A DNA stretch of 64,000 bases from Hyphomicrobiales bacterium (GTDB taxonomy: Bacteria; Pseudomonadota; Alphaproteobacteria; Rhizobiales; Rhizobiaceae), in NCBI GenBank assembly GCA_900473915.1, contig UCNG01000025.1:1-64000 (forward strand). The letters are read 5' to 3'. The translations under genes and the position numbers were made by a program. Numbering within the stretch: the first letter of the stretch is position 1; the number at the start of each line of letters is the position of its first letter. The notes under the pieces were generated by a model. It ran no database searches. It had not been told where the DNA came from and was given only the letters and a program-made list of their open reading frames with translations. Shown piece after piece: positions 17,110 to 26,448 of this stretch.

Positions 17110-17129
17110 GTTGCGAGCAGTGCTGCTTG

Positions 17130-17936
17130 TCAGCCTGCCCAACTGCGGAGAGACTTGCGATTGATCTCAAGCTGCTTTTTCGGCGTCTGTTTGTAATAAT
17201 CCTGCGCCATGCCTGAGACCCAATCGCCGTAGCTGGGATTGGGCAACATGAAAAACTTCGTGCCGAACGCTTCTCGATTGGCCTCGACGAATGCGCGTCG
17301 CTGCTGATTGCTCTTGTGATAAGTCGCTGCTCCGAAGTCGTTGAGATTATCACCCATATAGATGACAACATCATATCCCTCAGCCTTGATACTATCGAAA
17401 CGCGCCTGCTTGTTTGACTGACCGCTGTTCAGCAAAAGCGTTTTTGCCGACACGCCGGGAAATCCAAGCTTCTCAATGTTTGCTGCGGTAGGCTGAAATG
17501 AACGCGCGTCGCGGTTCGTGACATAGAACATCGTGCCGCCATTCGCGTTCACATGCCTTGCAAACTCCACAGCGCCGGCAATCGGACGTGCCTGCTCGGC
17601 AGCCATCCAGCGCGCCCACGTCTTCTCTGTGTAGGGCATGCTTTGCCTGACGCGCCAACCGGCATAGGCACTATTATCGATCATCGTCTCATCGAGATCG
17701 ACGATTACGGCTTTTTTCCTTCCCTTCGCGGGTTTTGCCGCATCGAAGGCCTGACGGGCGCCATTAAACGCCTGATAGGCCAGCGCGTCATATTCGCCGG
17801 ACTGTTGCATCCAGTTGATCGCGCTTACATTCTGCTGCTCCAGTTGAAAGCGCGCGCCACTCTGGTTCGTTGCACAGCCCGCAAGTGAAGCCGAACAGCC
17901 AAGAATGGCCGAGATCATAAGAAATGTCTTTCGCAT
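17130..17936 (-). CDS. Acid phosphatase lipoprotein, e(P4)/class C type (HAD superfamily)
   Basis: 268 residues from the ATG at 17936, preceded by ggaggg. The signal peptide ends in the lipobox SLAGC, so the protein is probably an outer-membrane or periplasmic lipoprotein. HAD motif I is VDLDETMIDN with both catalytic aspartates; motif II is in FYVTNRD and motif IV in VIYMGDNLNDF. Homologues such as Haemophilus e(P4) dephosphorylate nucleotides (NMN, 5'-nucleotides) in the periplasm so that nucleosides can be taken up. An N-terminal extension of the frame without ribosome site was excluded. It is convergent with rpsI across a shared terminator. Confidence 0.88.
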   Translation of the reverse strand: MRKTFLMISAILGCSASLAGCATNQSGARFQLEQQNVSAINWMQQSGEYDALAYQAFNGARQAFDAAKPAKGRKKAVIVDLDETMIDNSAYAGWRVRQSMPYTEKTWARWMAAEQARPIAGAVEFARHVNANGGTMFYVTNRDARSFQPTAANIEKLGFPGVSAKTLLLNSGQSNKQARFDSIKAEGYDVVIYMGDNLNDFGAATYHKSNQQRRAFVEANREAFGTKFFMLPNPSYGDWVSGMAQDYYKQTPKKQLEINRKSLRSWAG

Positions 17937-18118
17937 CACGTCCCTCCATGAAAGAGAGCCATTAGCGCTGAAGGCTTCCCGCACCTCAATTGCTGTTCTG
18001 TGTCCGCAATATATTGGGCGACAGCGCGACTTCGTCACAGTTGCAAGCCGGTTCGATAGTCGTCATGAATATGAACGACCGAAGCATCTCCCGGCCACCT
18101 TTACGTACGGATAAGCCC

Positions 18119-18475
18119 ATGTCCTCGCCTGCATCCAGCCGTTTCGCAGCCACACCGGAACCGCCCTATCTGATCGTCACCTTTGCTTCACAACGGGTCA
18201 TCGGCGACGACGATGGCTATGGCGACATGGCGGTCAGGATGGGTGAACTTGCAGCGAAACAGCCCGGCTATCTCGGTATCGAGAGCGCCCGCGACGCGGA
18301 AGGATTTGGCATCACCAATTCCTTCTGGGCTGACGAGGAAAGCATCCGCGCATGGAAGCGCGACGTGGATCATCTGGTGGCGCAGAAGCTCGGGCGCCAG
18401 AAATGGTACAAAACCTATCGCGTGCGTATCGGTCGCGTGGAGCGCGCCTATGGATTTGATGCCAAGAGCGAATGA
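18119..18475 (+). CDS. Antibiotic-biosynthesis-monooxygenase-fold (ABM) protein
   Basis: 118 residues from the ATG at 18119 (ggataa upstream). The frame can extend to 17990 but without family similarity. The core YLIVTFASQR ... MGELAAKQPGYLGIESARD ... ITNSFWADEESIRAWKRDVDH is a dimeric alpha-beta barrel of the ABM type, often found in heme-degrading or quinone-modifying enzymes and in proteins of unknown role. The stop codon lies in the sequence that begins a half Bru-RS element, so the C-terminus may have been set by that repeat. Confidence 0.78.
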   Translation: MSSPASSRFAATPEPPYLIVTFASQRVIGDDDGYGDMAVRMGELAAKQPGYLGIESARDAEGFGITNSFWADEESIRAWKRDVDHLVAQKLGRQKWYKTYRVRIGRVERAYGFDAKSE

Positions 18476-18550
18476 AACCGCTCTATCTATTTGTCTTTCC
18501 ACATTTGCGAACGCAAAACCGTTTCACACTTTTGCGGGAAATGCTCTAGA
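18471..18550. repeat. Half Bru-RS-type element
   Basis: Only the right part of the Bru-RS sequence is present: from gaaaccgctctatctatttg to gggaaatgctctaga, lacking the left arm of the terminal stem. It lies between the ABM and agmatinase genes and overlaps the last codon and stop of the ABM gene. Confidence 0.85.
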
Positions 18551-18577
18551 ATCGAGACTATCATCCGGGTGACAGCC

Positions 18578-19528
18578 ATGCCTTCAAAAACCATCGACCA
18601 CGCGATCACGGCCCGCAGCCTGACCAGTGCCGCGACCGATCCTACCCATGCGGGCGTGCTGTCTTTCATGCGCCGGGTATATACGAAGTCGCTCAAGGGC
18701 GCAGAAGCGGTTGTCTGGGGCATTCCCTTCGATGCCGCCGTTTCCAACCGGCCGGGCGCGCGCTTCGGCCCGCAGGCGATCCGGCGGGCCTCGGCAATCT
18801 TTGACAATGATCCGCAATATCCGTTTCAACGCGATCTGTTCGAGAAACTCGCCGTCATCGATTATGGGGACTGCCTGCTCGACTACGGCAATCACACCAA
18901 GACACCTGCCACCATCGAGCGCGAAGCGGCGAAAGTCCTGAAATCCGACGCATTCCTGCTGACGCTTGGCGGCGATCATTTCATCACATGGCCGCTTCTC
19001 AAGGCGCATGCCGCGAAATATGGCCCGCTGGCGCTGGTGCAGTTCGATGCGCATCAGGATACATGGTTCGATGATGGCAAGCGGATCGATCACGGCTCCT
19101 TCGTGGCCCGCGCGGTGCGCGATGGCATTATCGATCCCGACCATTCGACCCAGATCGGCATCCGCACGCACGCACCGGAAGATTGCGGCATCAGGATCAT
19201 TTACGGCCACGAGGTGGAGGACATGTCGGCGGCGGCGATTGCCGATGAAATCCTGAAGCGCACCAATGGCAGGAAGGCCTATCTGACCTTCGATATCGAC
19301 TGCCTCGATCCGGCCTTTGCGCCGGGAACCGGCACGCCGGTCGCGGGCGGCCCTTCCTCGGCCAAGATGCTTTCGGTGCTGCGCAAGCTGACGGCACTTG
19401 ACTTCGTGGGCGCCGATGTGGTCGAGGTTGCACCGGCCTATGACCATGCCGATATAACAGCCATCGCGGGAGCGACGATCGCAATGTACTATCTGGGCCT
19501 TGTGGCCGAACGGAAAGAACGACGATGA
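18578..19528 (+). CDS. speB: Agmatinase / ureohydrolase family protein
   Basis: 316-residue manganese ureohydrolase. The metal-binding motifs are GGDHFITW, FDAHQDTW and the late DIDCLDPAFAPGTGTP, all complete. Length and spacing fit agmatinase (agmatine to putrescine and urea), though arginase-like or guanidinobutyrase activities share these motifs. The open frame extends upstream into the half Bru-RS, giving a spurious N-terminus that also appears next to other Bru-RS copies. I therefore use the ATG at 18578, although its ribosome site (gggtga) is modest. argC follows 84 bp downstream; both genes concern arginine-derived metabolism but may not be co-regulated. Confidence 0.88.
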   Translation: MPSKTIDHAITARSLTSAATDPTHAGVLSFMRRVYTKSLKGAEAVVWGIPFDAAVSNRPGARFGPQAIRRASAIFDNDPQYPFQRDLFEKLAVIDYGDCLLDYGNHTKTPATIEREAAKVLKSDAFLLTLGGDHFITWPLLKAHAAKYGPLALVQFDAHQDTWFDDGKRIDHGSFVARAVRDGIIDPDHSTQIGIRTHAPEDCGIRIIYGHEVEDMSAAAIADEILKRTNGRKAYLTFDIDCLDPAFAPGTGTPVAGGPSSAKMLSVLRKLTALDFVGADVVEVAPAYDHADITAIAGATIAMYYLGLVAERKERR

Positions 19529-19612
19529 GACGCTTGCTCACAAAGTGATTCAAGCATCTCGAACAGCCATTCCACCCATTGTCGTAACTTTCTGAATTCA
19601 AAGGCAAAACGC

Positions 19613-20548
19613 ATGAAACCGAAAATCTTCATCGATGGCGAACACGGCACCACCGGCTTGCAGATCCGCACCCGTCTGGCCGAGCGCGACGATCTCGAAG
19701 TGATTTCCATCCCGGAAGCCGAGCGGCGCAACAAGGATTTGCGCGCCGACTATCTGCGCGCTGCCGACATTGCGATCCTGTGCCTGCCGGACGATGCCTC
19801 CAAGGAAGCGGTTTCCCTGCTCGAAGGTCATAACGCGACCCGCATCATCGATACCTCGACCGCCTATCGCGTGCACCCGGACTGGGCCTATGGCTTTGCG
19901 GAACTGGCCAAGGGCCAGCGCGAACGCATTGCCGAGGCGCGCCTCGTTGCCAATCCAGGCTGCTACCCGACCGGGGCGATTGCACTTGTGCGCCCGCTGC
20001 GCGATGCGGGCCTGCTGCCTGCCGACTATCCGGTCAGCGTCAACGCTGTTTCCGGCTACACCGGCGGCGGCAAGCAGCTCATCGCCCAGATGGAAGACAA
20101 GAACCATCCGGAGCATCTTGCCGCTAACAACTTCCTCTATGGCCTTCCGCTGCGTCACAAGCACGTGCCGGAACTGCAATTGCATGGCCGTCTGGATCGC
20201 CGCCCGATCTTTTCTCCCAGCGTGGGACGCTTCCCGCAGGGGATGATCGTGCAGGTTCCGCTGTTCCTGAGCGAACTCGAAGGATCGCCGTCGCTTGCCA
20301 CGGTTCATGCAGCGCTGACGGAGCATTATGCCGGTCAGGATATTGTCGAGGTCGTGCCGCTTGAAGAAAGCGCGAAGCTGCCGCGTGTCGATGCGGAAGA
20401 GTTCGCAGGCAAGGACGGCATGAAGCTTTTCGTCTTCGGCACCGAAGGCGACGGTGAGGTGAATCTCGTGGCGCTGCTCGATAATCTCGGCAAAGGCGCA
20501 TCGGGCGCGGCCGTCCAGAACATGAATCTCATGCTTGGCAAGGCATGA
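19613..20548 (+). CDS. argC: N-acetyl-gamma-glutamyl-phosphate reductase, short type
   Basis: 311 residues, matching the short (type 2) ArgC group of alphaproteobacteria rather than the 345-residue form. The N-terminal Rossmann start is [19 protein letters not shown], and the catalytic cysteine lies in [16 protein letters not shown]. The enzyme reduces N-acetylglutamyl phosphate with NADPH in arginine biosynthesis. The ATG at 19613 has aaagg upstream. Its stop codon overlaps the start of the next gene by four bases (ATGA). Confidence 0.93.
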   Translation: MKPKIFIDGEHGTTGLQIRTRLAERDDLEVISIPEAERRNKDLRADYLRAADIAILCLPDDASKEAVSLLEGHNATRIIDTSTAYRVHPDWAYGFAELAKGQRERIAEARLVANPGCYPTGAIALVRPLRDAGLLPADYPVSVNAVSGYTGGGKQLIAQMEDKNHPEHLAANNFLYGLPLRHKHVPELQLHGRLDRRPIFSPSVGRFPQGMIVQVPLFLSELEGSPSLATVHAALTEHYAGQDIVEVVPLEESAKLPRVDAEEFAGKDGMKLFVFGTEGDGEVNLVALLDNLGKGASGAAVQNMNLMLGKA

Positions 20549-21381
20549 TGCCGAAGAAGCCGGTGTTTCCTGTCGAATGGAATATCGGCTCCCATGAGCC
20601 TCTGGCCGATACACATTCAAGCCTCGTCTGGAAGGTCGAACGCATCGATCATCCGGGCGAGGTTTTTGTCGTCAAACAGTTGAAACCAGCCGGGATGGAA
20701 GAGCTGCGCGGCGCGCATTATCTGGACTGGCAGGACGGCCATGGTGCGGCACGATTATACGGCCTCAAGGGTACATCGATGCTGCTTGAATATGCCGGCG
20801 ACTATCACCTTGATGAGCACCTGAAACGCGGCAAGGATGCCGAATGCCTGCGCATCTTCGGCGAGGTGCTGAGCGCGCTGCACACGCCCTCTCCCGCCCC
20901 GATACCGGCTGACCTGCAGTCGCTGGGCAAGCACTTTTCCGGCCTCTTTGCGGTGGCGCATGAAAGCCCGATCTATGCAGATGGCACGGCGGTCGCCAAG
21001 CGCCTGCTGGCCACTCCGCACAAGGCCATTCCGCTGCATGGTGATATTCACCATGAGAATATCATCAGGGGTCAGCGCGGCTGGCTCGCCATCGATCCGC
21101 ACGGGCTGGTCGGCGATGCCGCCTTCGACGCGGCCAATATCTTCTATAATCCGCTCGATCGGGACGAGCTTTGCCTCGACCTTGAACGCGCCCGGCACAT
21201 GGCCGAACATTTCGCGCCGATCATCAGGCGCGAACCGGCCTATATTCTGGATTATGCCTTCGCCTATGGCTGCCTGTCAGCCGCTTGGCATCGTGAAGAC
21301 GGCAACGACGCGGATGAAGCGCGGGAACTGAAGATCGCCTCCGCACTCCGGCAATTGCGCCACAGCGCTTATCCCTCGTAG
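20545..21381 (+). CDS. APH-type small-molecule kinase (APH(6)/hydroxyurea-kinase-like)
   Basis: 278 residues of the aminoglycoside phosphotransferase fold. The catalytic loop [10 protein letters not shown] and the metal-binding motif [14 protein letters not shown] are complete; the ID-P-GLVGD form resembles the group of streptomycin 6-kinase and hydroxyurea kinase. The true substrate in this chromosomal setting is probably a metabolite rather than an antibiotic. Translation is coupled to argC by an ATGA overlap. Its 3' end overlaps the convergent ctaA gene by 13 bases, which is unusual and means the two transcripts are complementary at their ends. Confidence 0.8.
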   Translation: MMPKKPVFPVEWNIGSHEPLADTHSSLVWKVERIDHPGEVFVVKQLKPAGMEELRGAHYLDWQDGHGAARLYGLKGTSMLLEYAGDYHLDEHLKRGKDAECLRIFGEVLSALHTPSPAPIPADLQSLGKHFSGLFAVAHESPIYADGTAVAKRLLATPHKAIPLHGDIHHENIIRGQRGWLAIDPHGLVGDAAFDAANIFYNPLDRDELCLDLERARHMAEHFAPIIRREPAYILDYAFAYGCLSAAWHREDGNDADEARELKIASALRQLRHSAYPS

Positions 21382-22442
21382 GCACCCTTGGCCGCGCGCC
21401 AGTGCGCCACCGCGAAAGCCAGCACGATCAGCGCAACGAACTGGTGCGTCAGGCCCAGATGCAGCGGAACGCTCATCAAAAGCGTGGCAATGCCGATGAC
21501 AGCCTGCACGAGAACGAGCCCGAGGAGAACGATGGTGCGGCGCGCATGGGTGGTGCTGGGAGCCTGTTTCCAGACCTGCAAGGCATGCAGGACCGCCAGA
21601 ACCAGAACCGTATAGGCGAACATGCGGTGCACGAACTGCACCGTTTTCGGGTTTTCGAACAGGTTGCGCCACCAGGGCGACTGGATGAACAGATCGGATG
21701 GAATGACAGCGCCATCCATCAGCGGCCAGGTATTGTAGGTCAATCCCGCATGCAGGCCCGCCACCAGACCACCCAGATAAATCTGCACCAGAACCGCGAA
21801 CACGATCCATCCGGCAAAGCGCTGGATGGAGCGCTCCGCCGGTCGCTCGCTATAAGTGACAAGCCCGCGCGCGATGTAGAACACCGCCGTTATGATGATA
21901 CACGCCGTCGTCAGGTGAATTGCCAGGCGATACTGGCTGACGCTGGTAAGCTCGCTGAGGCCGGATGCGACCATCCACCAGCCGATGGCGCCCTGCAAGC
22001 CACCCAGCGCGAGCAGGCCCAGCATACGATATTTGAGGCCGCCCTTGAGACGCCCCGTCACCCAGAAGAAGGCCAGCGGAACGGCGACCAGAAATCCGAC
22101 AAAACGCGCAAGCAGGCGGTGCGCCCATTCCCACCAGAAGATGTACTGAAACTCTTCCAGCGACATGCCCTTGTTGATCTGCTGGTATTGCGGAATCTGG
22201 CGATATTTGTCGAATTCTTCCACCCATTCGGCGTGGTTGAGCGGCGGAATAACCCCATGAATGGGTTTCCATTCGGTGATCGACAGGCCAGACCCGGTCA
22301 TGCGGGTGGCGCCGCCGACCATGACGATGGCGATCAGCACGACGAAAACCGCATAGAGCCAGTAACGCACGAGGCGGCGGTCGCGGTCCTCTTTCGATGA
22401 CCTCGAACCCTGCCCCATACGCTGCGCCGCTGCTGCCGTCAT
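21369..22442 (-). CDS. ctaA: Heme A synthase (COX15/CtaA)
   Basis: 357 residues with about eight transmembrane helices. It oxidises the C8 methyl group of heme O to make heme A for cytochrome c oxidase. Conserved features include [18 protein letters not shown] near the N-terminus, [17 protein letters not shown] with the first heme-ligand histidine, and [10 protein letters not shown] with a later one. I set the start at the ATG at 22442 because aaggg lies eight bases upstream; a GTG nine bases earlier sits directly against that site. The alphaproteobacterial (type 2) form matches COX15 in mitochondria. Confidence 0.92.
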   Translation of the reverse strand: MTAAAAQRMGQGSRSSKEDRDRRLVRYWLYAVFVVLIAIVMVGGATRMTGSGLSITEWKPIHGVIPPLNHAEWVEEFDKYRQIPQYQQINKGMSLEEFQYIFWWEWAHRLLARFVGFLVAVPLAFFWVTGRLKGGLKYRMLGLLALGGLQGAIGWWMVASGLSELTSVSQYRLAIHLTTACIIITAVFYIARGLVTYSERPAERSIQRFAGWIVFAVLVQIYLGGLVAGLHAGLTYNTWPLMDGAVIPSDLFIQSPWWRNLFENPKTVQFVHRMFAYTVLVLAVLHALQVWKQAPSTTHARRTIVLLGLVLVQAVIGIATLLMSVPLHLGLTHQFVALIVLAFAVAHWRAAKGAYEG

Positions 22443-22470
22443 GCCATTCACCCTTCGATAATGAGCTCAA

Positions 22471-22613
22471 GTGTCTGAATCAAAAAGCGGCAGGCCGCGG
22501 CGAAAATGGTAATTTTCGAGTACCGGAGCGCAGCGTACTTAAAGGTACGTGAGCGCCGGAACGCAGACAAATTGCCATTTGCAGACCGGCATGGCGATTT
22601 TCGGAACAGACAC
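22471..22613. repeat. Palindromic extragenic element with gtgtctg termini
   Basis: Bounded by gtgtctg (22471-22477) and cagacac (22607-22613). Inside is a second, imperfect inverted repeat centred near 22543 (ccggagcgcagcgtac against gtacgtgagcgccgg). The left end tctgaatcaaaaagcggca and the right end segment are shared with the shorter element at 28513-28572. It fills most of the gap upstream of ctaA. No gene was seen in 22443-22737. Confidence 0.75.
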
Positions 22614-22737
22614 GATGGATACATGCAGCATAGGCCGAACAGTTACAAGTTGGCGTCACGCGACATGCCGCCGCGTTTTTGCCCTTTCGCTGGCCCCCTT
22701 CACCGGTTAGTGATGAACCGGGAAAAGGAGAATGCGC

Positions 22738-22956
22738 ATGCCCGTCCGGCTGAAGAAACTGATCGGCACTTTCTTGCTGGTTTCACTGGTCATCATCTAT
22801 GCGGTGTTTGCGACCATCATCGCCGTGGCGCATCTCGCCCAGTCGAGCGCCTGGGTGCATCTGCTTTATTTCTTCGTGACCGGCATTCTTTGGGTACTGC
22901 CTGCCATGGGCATCATCTGGTGGATGGCGCAGCCCCCACGCAATAAACAACATTAG
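22738..22956 (+). CDS. Small membrane protein, DUF2842 family
   Basis: 72 residues with two transmembrane segments (about 9-32 and 42-62) and the pattern typical of the alphaproteobacterial DUF2842 family: short basic N-terminus, and a C-terminus ILWVLPAMGIIWWMAQPP. The ATG at 22738 is preferred over that at 22732 because the aaggag Shine-Dalgarno is then seven rather than one base away. Its function is unknown. The acyltransferase-like gene follows 12 bp downstream. Confidence 0.8.
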   Translation: MPVRLKKLIGTFLLVSLVIIYAVFATIIAVAHLAQSSAWVHLLYFFVTGILWVLPAMGIIWWMAQPPRNKQH

Positions 22957-22968
22957 TCTTGATCGAGG

Positions 22969-24105
22969 ATGCTGCAGACGATGGCGGGACAAGTCGCGGC
23001 GCGCATTCTGACGGATTTCGGCGAGATCGGGCGGCTCTGGAACGGCGCCGCCGCCACTCACGGCGCGCCGCAATCATTCGCCTGGATAGATAACTGGCGC
23101 GCAATCGTCAATGCCGACAGTTTCGTCGTCGGGCTTTTTGACGGCGATGGTCCAATCTTGGCTGTGCCGCTGGAAGTCATCCGCCAGAACGGCGCGAAAA
23201 TTGCGCGTTATCCCGGCGGAAGCCACGCCAATTGCAACTTCCCATGGCTACGGAAGGAATATGGCCCGGTCCTCGGACGCGAGGTGCTCCGGCAGCTGAT
23301 TGATACAATCCGCAAGGCGCGACCCGACATCGATGCGCTGTCGCTGACACGCCAGCTTTCAGAACTGCAAGGCGCGGCCAATCCGCTGCTTGCCCTTGGG
23401 AAAGCGCCCAATCCAAATCCGGTTCTCGCTGCGTCGCTCGGTGGCGGCTTCGACGCGGTGCTTGATCGCGCCAATCGCAAGCGGAAGCTCAAAAAACACC
23501 GCCAGCATGGTCGCCGCTATGAAGAAAGCGGAGGCTGGAGAATTGCCGGGCCGCAAAGCCGGGCGGAAACAGACAAGATTCTCGATCTTTGTTTCGCGAT
23601 GAAGGCACAGCGCTTCCAGAAGATGGGGATCAGTGATCCATTCGCCGAAGAAAATGTGCGCAACTTCTTCAAGGCTCTCTTCGGCGAAGGGCTGGCGAAA
23701 GGTTCGGGAACGAACGAATTGCGCTTTCTGGAAGTTGGCGGGACCGTGCGCTCGATCATCGGCAAACTGTTCTGCGATACGGGACCGACCGTTGAATTCG
23801 GTGCAATCGCGGAGGACGAGCTGACGGCGGCAAGTCCCGGTGAGTTTCTCTTCTTCGAGGATATCAGCCGCAGTTGTGACGAAGGCCGCTCGGTCTACAG
23901 TTTCGGCATCGGGGACGAGCCCTACAAGCGCGAATGGTGCGACATCGAGCGCACGATCTATGACACGCTGGTGCCGCTTTCCGCCAAGGGCAGGTTTTTC
24001 ACCGCTCTTCAATCAGTGCGCAACGGAATTGCCGGGGGTCTCAAGCGCAATCCCCGCCTGTGGGACTTCGCCAAGACATTGCGCAGCAGGCTTGCAAAGC
24101 GGTAG
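22969..24105 (+). CDS. GNAT-like acyltransferase (CelD/BcsL-type)
   Basis: About 378 residues with two GNAT-type halves, as in the proteins grouped as cellulose-biosynthesis protein CelD or FemAB-like acetyltransferases. The C-terminal half (KAQRFQKMGISDPF, then LRFLEVGGTVRSIIGKLF) matches the acetyltransferase_6 core. Starts at 22969 (ATG directly next to gagg) and 22981 (better spaced) are both possible. It precedes the divergent polysaccharide co-polymerase gene and probably adds acyl groups to the exopolysaccharide, but that is inferred from position. A full Bru-RS lies just after its stop codon. Confidence 0.72.
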   Translation: MLQTMAGQVAARILTDFGEIGRLWNGAAATHGAPQSFAWIDNWRAIVNADSFVVGLFDGDGPILAVPLEVIRQNGAKIARYPGGSHANCNFPWLRKEYGPVLGREVLRQLIDTIRKARPDIDALSLTRQLSELQGAANPLLALGKAPNPNPVLAASLGGGFDAVLDRANRKRKLKKHRQHGRRYEESGGWRIAGPQSRAETDKILDLCFAMKAQRFQKMGISDPFAEENVRNFFKALFGEGLAKGSGTNELRFLEVGGTVRSIIGKLFCDTGPTVEFGAIAEDELTAASPGEFLFFEDISRSCDEGRSVYSFGIGDEPYKREWCDIERTIYDTLVPLSAKGRFFTALQSVRNGIAGGLKRNPRLWDFAKTLRSRLAKR

Positions 24106-24136
24106 CGCCGTTGGCAACCTCTTTCAGGAACGCAGC

Positions 24137-24243
24137 CTAGAGCGGTTCCTGTTTTAACGGAATCGTTGAAACCGCTCTATCTATTTGTTTTTTCCGCATT
24201 TCCGAACGCAAAACCGCTTCACACTTTTGCTGGAAATGCTCTA
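24137..24243. repeat. Full Bru-RS-type palindromic element
   Basis: A complete 107-bp copy from ctagagcggttcctg to gctggaaatgctcta, with the internal stem agagcggtt/aaccgctct. It lies between the convergent acyltransferase and Wzz/Wzc genes. Its last three bases are the stop codon of the latter on the minus strand. Confidence 0.92.
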
Positions 24244-26448
24244 ATAAGCTGTTTCTGAATCGGTTTCTTCCATCAGAATGACAACGTCCTCATAACCGCC
24301 CTGATCCAGATCGAGAGCGGCCAGCGCCACGCCCTTGTCGTCCGGATCGACGATGCTCATCACAACGGAGGCAGGTCCATCGGCAATGCGCGCGATCTGT
24401 TCCGAAGACGACGGGCCGCACTCTACAACAACAAAATCATAGACCGTTTCCAGCGCATCCAGAATGAGCGGCAGGCGATCGGCGGAGCGCATGGCAATTT
24501 CCGGGTCGGCCTCGCCAAGCGGAATGACATGAGCCTGCGAAAAGCGGTCGCTGTGGATGACTTCATTGAAGCGGCGCGCGCCGGACAGAAGCTCGGTAAT
24601 ACCGGGCAGATGCGCACCGTCCAGCATGGCAATGCCAAGGGTTCCCTTTGCGGTCATGTCCACGAGGACTGCTCGTTTGCCACGGTCGGCGAATTCGCGC
24701 AGCAGGCGCACTGCTCCAGCCGATGCTTGATCGCCCTCGGGAGACACCATCACGATGCGCTTATGCTGTCCGTCGGCGAGCTGATCGGCAACGGCTTCCA
24801 CACCATTGGGATTATGCGGCTTCGTCTTGCTTTGCCTGATCATGGGAAACTCCTCCTCGGCTTTCCTTGTCTCGGAAACCGGCGGTTTTGCGGCAAACGG
24901 CATGGTCCATGAACGGCGCGGCGCCACAATTGTTTCCTCGGAAACAGTATCCATACGTTCTGACCTGGATGGCGGCACCGCTGCGGCTTCGGCGGCAGCG
25001 GCAATTACCGGCATCTCGATTTCCTCGACGGCGGCAACCCTTTGGCCATCTGCCGTCACGAAAGCACGCCCGCTGAACAATTCACGCAGCAGAACAAAGA
25101 TCGACAGCAAAAGCAGGCCAGCCGCAAAGGCTGCACCGACAATCGGCAATATCATCGGATAATAGGGCACTGCCGGGGTTTCGGCAGAAGAAAAGATTCG
25201 GGCATCGACCGGCACATAGTTGCGGTCGGTGCGCGATGCGGCTTCCCGATAGCGCGTGAGATAGGTTTCCAGAAGCTGGCGCTGCGCCGCCGCCTCGCGC
25301 TCCAATGCGCGCAATTCGACTTCCTGATCGCCTGCCTGCGCGGCTTGCGCCTTCACGCGATTGAGTTCACGATTGAGTTCGTCCTCGCGCAGCTTTGCCG
25401 CGGAAACTTCGTTATCGAGGCTGGCGACAAGCTTGCGGCCTTCGTTTCTGATCTGCTGATCGAGATCGGCAAGCTGCGATCGCAACGCCTTGATGCGCGG
25501 ATGGCCGTCCAGAAGCGTCGTTGAAAGATCGGCGATCTGGGCATTGAGCTGGACGCGCCTTTCGGCAAGGCGCTGCATCATGCCGGAAGCAAGCACATCC
25601 GGCAGCGTGTCGATGGGCGCGCCGGAGGAAAGCGCCTTGCGAATGCTTTGGGCCTTTGCTTCCGCCGAAGCGCGGCTGGTGCGGACCCGCGTGAGTTCGG
25701 TGGAAACTTCCGAAAGCTGCTGCGTCGCAATCGTGCTGTTGCTCTGCCCGGTCAAAAGCCCCCGCGAAGCACGATAATCCGCGACCTTCCTTTCCGCATC
25801 GCGGACACGGTTGCGCAGGTCGTCGATTTCAGGGGCCAGCCAGCCAGTGGCATCGTCGTTCGATTCCAGCTTTGCGGCCCGTTGAAACAGGATGTACTGG
25901 CTGGCGAGCGCATTGGCGACGTTTTTGGCTGTCTCGGGGTTCGCCGAATTATATTGCACAACGATGACCCGCGAGGCGGTAACGGCAAAAACCTGCATAT
26001 TCTTGCGCAGCTTCTGCAAGACGCGCTCTTCCGGGGTCAGTTGCGCGGGATCGGTCCGCATGCCGAGCATGATGAGAACGCGGGTCCACGGCTTCACGTC
26101 CGTCGTCGTGAAGGCTTCGTTGCTGGTGAGCTTGAGTTCTTCGGAAACCTTCCGCAGAAGATCGCCGGAGGAAAATACTTCAACCTGGCTCTTCACGCCT
26201 TCGGCGTCGAACAGGGGCCGCTCGGTTCCGGCCTCCCCGTTGGGACGCGTATAGATGGACTCGCGGGCCTCGATGATAATGCGGGCTTCCGCGCGATAAT
26301 CCGGCGTCAGAAGAAGGCAGATGGCCCATGCGAACGCCGCCATGAGAAGCGCGCCGACGACAATGAACAGCCAGTGACGGCGCAGGCTGGCAAACAGCGC
26401 GCCGATATCGATATCTGCGTCCCTTGATAACGGATCGACTTCTGCCAT
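24241..26448 (-). CDS. Wzz/Wzc-type polysaccharide co-polymerase with degenerate kinase domain
   Basis: 735 residues from the ATG at 26448 (ggaga upstream). A first transmembrane helix lies near residues 22-47, then a Wzz domain, a long coiled coil (about 180-400) and a second helix near 428-455. The C-terminal segment from about 563 has the BY-kinase fold but its motifs are broken: Walker A is replaced by VSPEGDQASAG with no lysine, Walker A' is VLVDMT without the second acidic residue, and Walker B is VVVECGPSS. Only one tyrosine is at the C-terminus. It therefore probably controls chain length or export without phosphorylation. It is divergent from the Wza-like gene. The stop codon is inside a Bru-RS. 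Confidence 0.85.
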   Translation of the reverse strand: MAEVDPLSRDADIDIGALFASLRRHWLFIVVGALLMAAFAWAICLLLTPDYRAEARIIIEARESIYTRPNGEAGTERPLFDAEGVKSQVEVFSSGDLLRKVSEELKLTSNEAFTTTDVKPWTRVLIMLGMRTDPAQLTPEERVLQKLRKNMQVFAVTASRVIVVQYNSANPETAKNVANALASQYILFQRAAKLESNDDATGWLAPEIDDLRNRVRDAERKVADYRASRGLLTGQSNSTIATQQLSEVSTELTRVRTSRASAEAKAQSIRKALSSGAPIDTLPDVLASGMMQRLAERRVQLNAQIADLSTTLLDGHPRIKALRSQLADLDQQIRNEGRKLVASLDNEVSAAKLREDELNRELNRVKAQAAQAGDQEVELRALEREAAAQRQLLETYLTRYREAASRTDRNYVPVDARIFSSAETPAVPYYPMILPIVGAAFAAGLLLLSIFVLLRELFSGRAFVTADGQRVAAVEEIEMPVIAAAAEAAAVPPSRSERMDTVSEETIVAPRRSWTMPFAAKPPVSETRKAEEEFPMIRQSKTKPHNPNGVEAVADQLADGQHKRIVMVSPEGDQASAGAVRLLREFADRGKRAVLVDMTAKGTLGIAMLDGAHLPGITELLSGARRFNEVIHSDRFSQAHVIPLGEADPEIAMRSADRLPLILDALETVYDFVVVECGPSSSEQIARIADGPASVVMSIVDPDDKGVALAALDLDQGGYEDVVILMEETDSETAY

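Noticed and set aside
18491..18577. N-terminal extension of agmatinase
   Set aside because: The extra residues (KTVSHFCGKCS) are encoded by the half Bru-RS and the same peptide appears in frames beside other Bru-RS copies.
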